7,444 nt of DNA, taken from the NCBI GenBank assembly GCA_031405895.1, contig JANOFL010000342.1:1-7444 (forward strand), given 5' to 3'. Shown here piece after piece: positions 6,172-7,444 of this stretch. The notes beneath the pieces were generated by a model that saw only the letters and a program-made list of their open reading frames with translations, searched no databases and had not been told where the DNA came from. The stretch's first letter is position 1. Each line of letters opens with the position of its first letter. The translations under genes and the position numbers were made by a program. Source of the DNA: BJ22 sp031405895 (GTDB lineage Bacteria; Planctomycetota; Planctomycetia; Pirellulales; Pirellulaceae).

Positions 6172-6981
6172 TCAATGGCTCGGTGCACCGCGGTGGTCGC
6201 GCTTGTGGTCGTCTTCGGCGATCAGGCCATCGCGGATGCGCGATTCGGTCATTTCGTTTTCGCGGGTGAAGGCCTTGTCGGCATCGACCGTCCAGAAACC
6301 GCCGAGGGCCGCCAGCCCGATCAAGGCAACTACCGCTCCGAACCCCAGGCAGATTTTGCTGGCGAGGGCCTGCCCCTTGGGAGTGACCCAGACGCCCCAG
6401 GTGATCCCCATCGTCCAGAGTCCGTTGGCGAAGTGGAACACGCAGGCCAGCAATCCAACGGTGTACAGGCCGAAAACCAGCGGATTCTGAATCGCCCGCG
6501 CTGCGGTGGACGCCGCGTTATAGGGCCGAAACTGGGCCAGTCCCACCGCGTCGGCGATCCCTTCGCGGAACCAGTCGGCGTGGATCAGCCCGTTCAGATG
6601 CATCACATGCCAGAAAATGAAAAAGAACGCAATCATCCCCGTAATCCGCTGCCACACGTATCGGTAGTTGCCCACCAGCCGATATTTCGACACGTTACTG
6701 CGACCGCCAAAGATGAAGACGAACCCAAGCAGCGCGTGAAACAGGATCGGGATGTAGATGAATGTCCACTCGACCAGCGGCAGCAGATTGCCAAGCGAAT
6801 GGATGATATAGACGACATTCTGGAACGACTCGACGCCGTTGAGAATCGAAGCGTTGGCGGTCAGGTGGATGACCATGTAGGCCCCCACCGGAATCAGGCC
6901 GCAAAGCGAATGCAGCCGGCGGATCGCGAACTCGTTTCGGGCGTACCAGGACTCAACCGGCCGCGCGTCAGATGAACTCAA
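6172..6981 (-). CDS. sdhC: Succinate dehydrogenase di-haem cytochrome b558 membrane anchor (type B)
   Basis: Single membrane subunit that anchors SdhAB, binds two b haems and reduces quinone, menaquinone in characterised type B relatives. Five hydrophobic helices are visible at about residues 25-45, 70-93, 110-130, 167-195 and 208-228. His39 (VIHLTAN), His82 (FHALLG), His125 (FWHVMH) and His183 (FHFANGLW) align with the Bacillus subtilis haem ligands His28, His70, His113 and His155, so both haem sites look intact. RRLHSLCGLIPVG at the first helix is also Bacillus-like. At 269 residues it exceeds the Bacillus protein (about 202). Part of the extra length is a charged tail after the last helix (about 235-269). 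The start is the TTG at 6981: GGGGAG lies 8 bases upstream and the next ATG would remove most of helix 1. It is the first gene of sdhCAB and no sdhD is present. Confidence 0.95.
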   Translation of the reverse strand: MSSSDARPVESWYARNEFAIRRLHSLCGLIPVGAYMVIHLTANASILNGVESFQNVVYIIHSLGNLLPLVEWTFIYIPILFHALLGFVFIFGGRSNVSKYRLVGNYRYVWQRITGMIAFFFIFWHVMHLNGLIHADWFREGIADAVGLAQFRPYNAASTAARAIQNPLVFGLYTVGLLACVFHFANGLWTMGITWGVWVTPKGQALASKICLGFGAVVALIGLAALGGFWTVDADKAFTRENEMTESRIRDGLIAEDDHKRDHRGAPSH

Positions 6982-6989
6982 CCGCCTGT

Positions 6990-6995
6990 CTCCCC
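6990..6995 (-). promoter_or_regulatory. Ribosome binding site that supports the TTG start of sdhC
   Basis: Read on the - strand, GGGGAG sits 8 bases before the TTG at 6981. It is one of the few recognisable Shine-Dalgarno sequences in the window, and it decides in favour of this rare start codon. Confidence 0.6.
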
Positions 6996-7044
6996 GTCAG
7001 CCTGTTGCGATCACACCGCCCATCGACCCGATTCTGGCCGAACA

Positions 7045-7076
7045 CCCCTTCCGTGAGAACCGCAAAGACGGAGGGG
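7045..7076. other. Hairpin in the sdhC leader
   Basis: CCCCTTCCGT (7045-7054) pairs with ACGGAGGGG (7068-7076), giving 9 pairs with a single bulged T around a 13-base loop. It lies between the upstream gene's stop and the sdhC start. No U tract follows on either strand, so it is not a standard terminator. It could be a leader structure or an inefficient terminator between the upstream gene and the sdh operon. I found no convincing -35/-10 promoter in this 136-base gap. Confidence 0.4.
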
Positions 7077-7117
7077 AGTTGACAGAACCGCCAAGATAAC
7101 CAGCCGGCCTGGCCAAT

Positions 7118-7444
7118 TCATCCAGCATCGGTCGACGGAGTTTTCAGAACGGGAGCCAGCTCCAGGTCGCGCGCACCCGTTTCTTCCGGAGCCAAATGCC
7201 TGAGATAACCGCCGGCCCGAAGTTTTCCCCATCGCCGCGCGGTGTGCGAGGCTTCGCCGAGTCGCGCAGTGAGCACCAGTTCGTCCGCGTCGAACAGTCG
7301 CACCAGCCGCCGGCCAGCGATCGCAAGCTGAAAACCTGCCCGCTGCTTCGACCGGTCCCAAAAGACTTCCCGCACAACGGCCACCAACGGCTGGTTGCGC
7401 CCCATCTCCGAGCGGACCTCGATCCAGTCGCCCAGCTGAAAAGC
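7118..7444 (-). CDS. C-terminal part of an unidentified gene (5' end beyond the window)
   Basis: The frame stays open to the right edge, so the 108 visible residues are the C-terminal end of a longer protein. An internal ATG at 7405 is unlikely to be the start because the preceding codons (FQLGDWIEVRSE) read on smoothly. The visible part begins with a beta-rich stretch, GDWIEVRSEMG..LVAVVREVFWD..FQLAIAGRRLVRLFDADELVL, that suggests a small beta-barrel fold. The last 60 residues are Arg/Ala-rich and look less structured. There is no membrane segment. I cannot name a family. It ends 136 bases before sdhC on the same strand and could feed transcription into the sdh operon. Codon choice is GC-rich like its neighbours. 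Confidence 0.62.
   Translation of the reverse strand, partial: AFQLGDWIEVRSEMGRNQPLVAVVREVFWDRSKQRAGFQLAIAGRRLVRLFDADELVLTARLGEASHTARRWGKLRAGGYLRHLAPEETGARDLELAPVLKTPSTDAG

Noticed and set aside
5902..6975. 357-codon open frame on the + strand opposite sdhC and the start of sdhA
   Set aside because: It runs antisense to two clearly identified genes, and the translation is low-complexity and His/Asp/Gln-rich with no domain logic.
7079..7101. TTGACA as a possible -35 box on the + strand
   Set aside because: No TATAAT-like -10 box lies at 16-18 bases and no + strand gene follows.

Overview
This is a GC-rich bacterial window (roughly 60% G+C by eye) that most resembles a planctomycete, probably of the Pirellulales. 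The call rests on three things: a Bacillus-type (type B) succinate dehydrogenase in sdhC-sdhA-sdhB order, mostly weak or absent Shine-Dalgarno sequences, and intergenic repeat motifs (a long GAGCCTGAGGCGCTAGCC palindrome and TACGAG repeats) that I associate from memory with that group. The assignment is inference, not proof.

Layout. At the left, a class I-alpha aspartate/aromatic aminotransferase is encoded on the + strand (139-1341). All other genes lie on the - strand. It converges on a small DUF2442 protein (1375-1659). Upstream of that is an unrecognised 231-residue protein with one N-terminal membrane anchor, a disordered linker and a compact His-rich C-terminal domain (1726-2421). A 660-base stretch without a convincing gene follows (2422-3081). 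It contains one very strong intrinsic terminator that reads on the - strand. The right half is the sdhCAB operon (sdhC 6172-6981, sdhA 4134-6110, sdhB 3082-3930), preceded by the 3' end of an unidentified gene that runs off the right edge (7118-7444).

How the genes work together. SdhA (FAD, succinate oxidation), SdhB (three iron-sulfur clusters) and SdhC (five-helix di-haem membrane anchor) form a complete three-subunit succinate:quinone oxidoreductase. There is no sdhD, as expected for type B enzymes, which in characterised relatives use menaquinone. The aminotransferase exchanges aspartate or aromatic amino acids with their keto acids and so touches the same TCA-cycle pools, but nothing in the sequence shows co-regulation.

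The main unexplained points are the 203-base sdhA-sdhB gap, which holds a perfect 22-bp inverted repeat and a TACGAG-type repeat; the roughly 450 untranslated bases between sdhB and the strong terminator; and the anchored His-rich protein, whose C-terminus faintly resembles barnase/EndoU/colicin-type (BECR) RNase domains. I found no CRISPR array, IS element, tRNA or rRNA, and no clear new multi-gene system.
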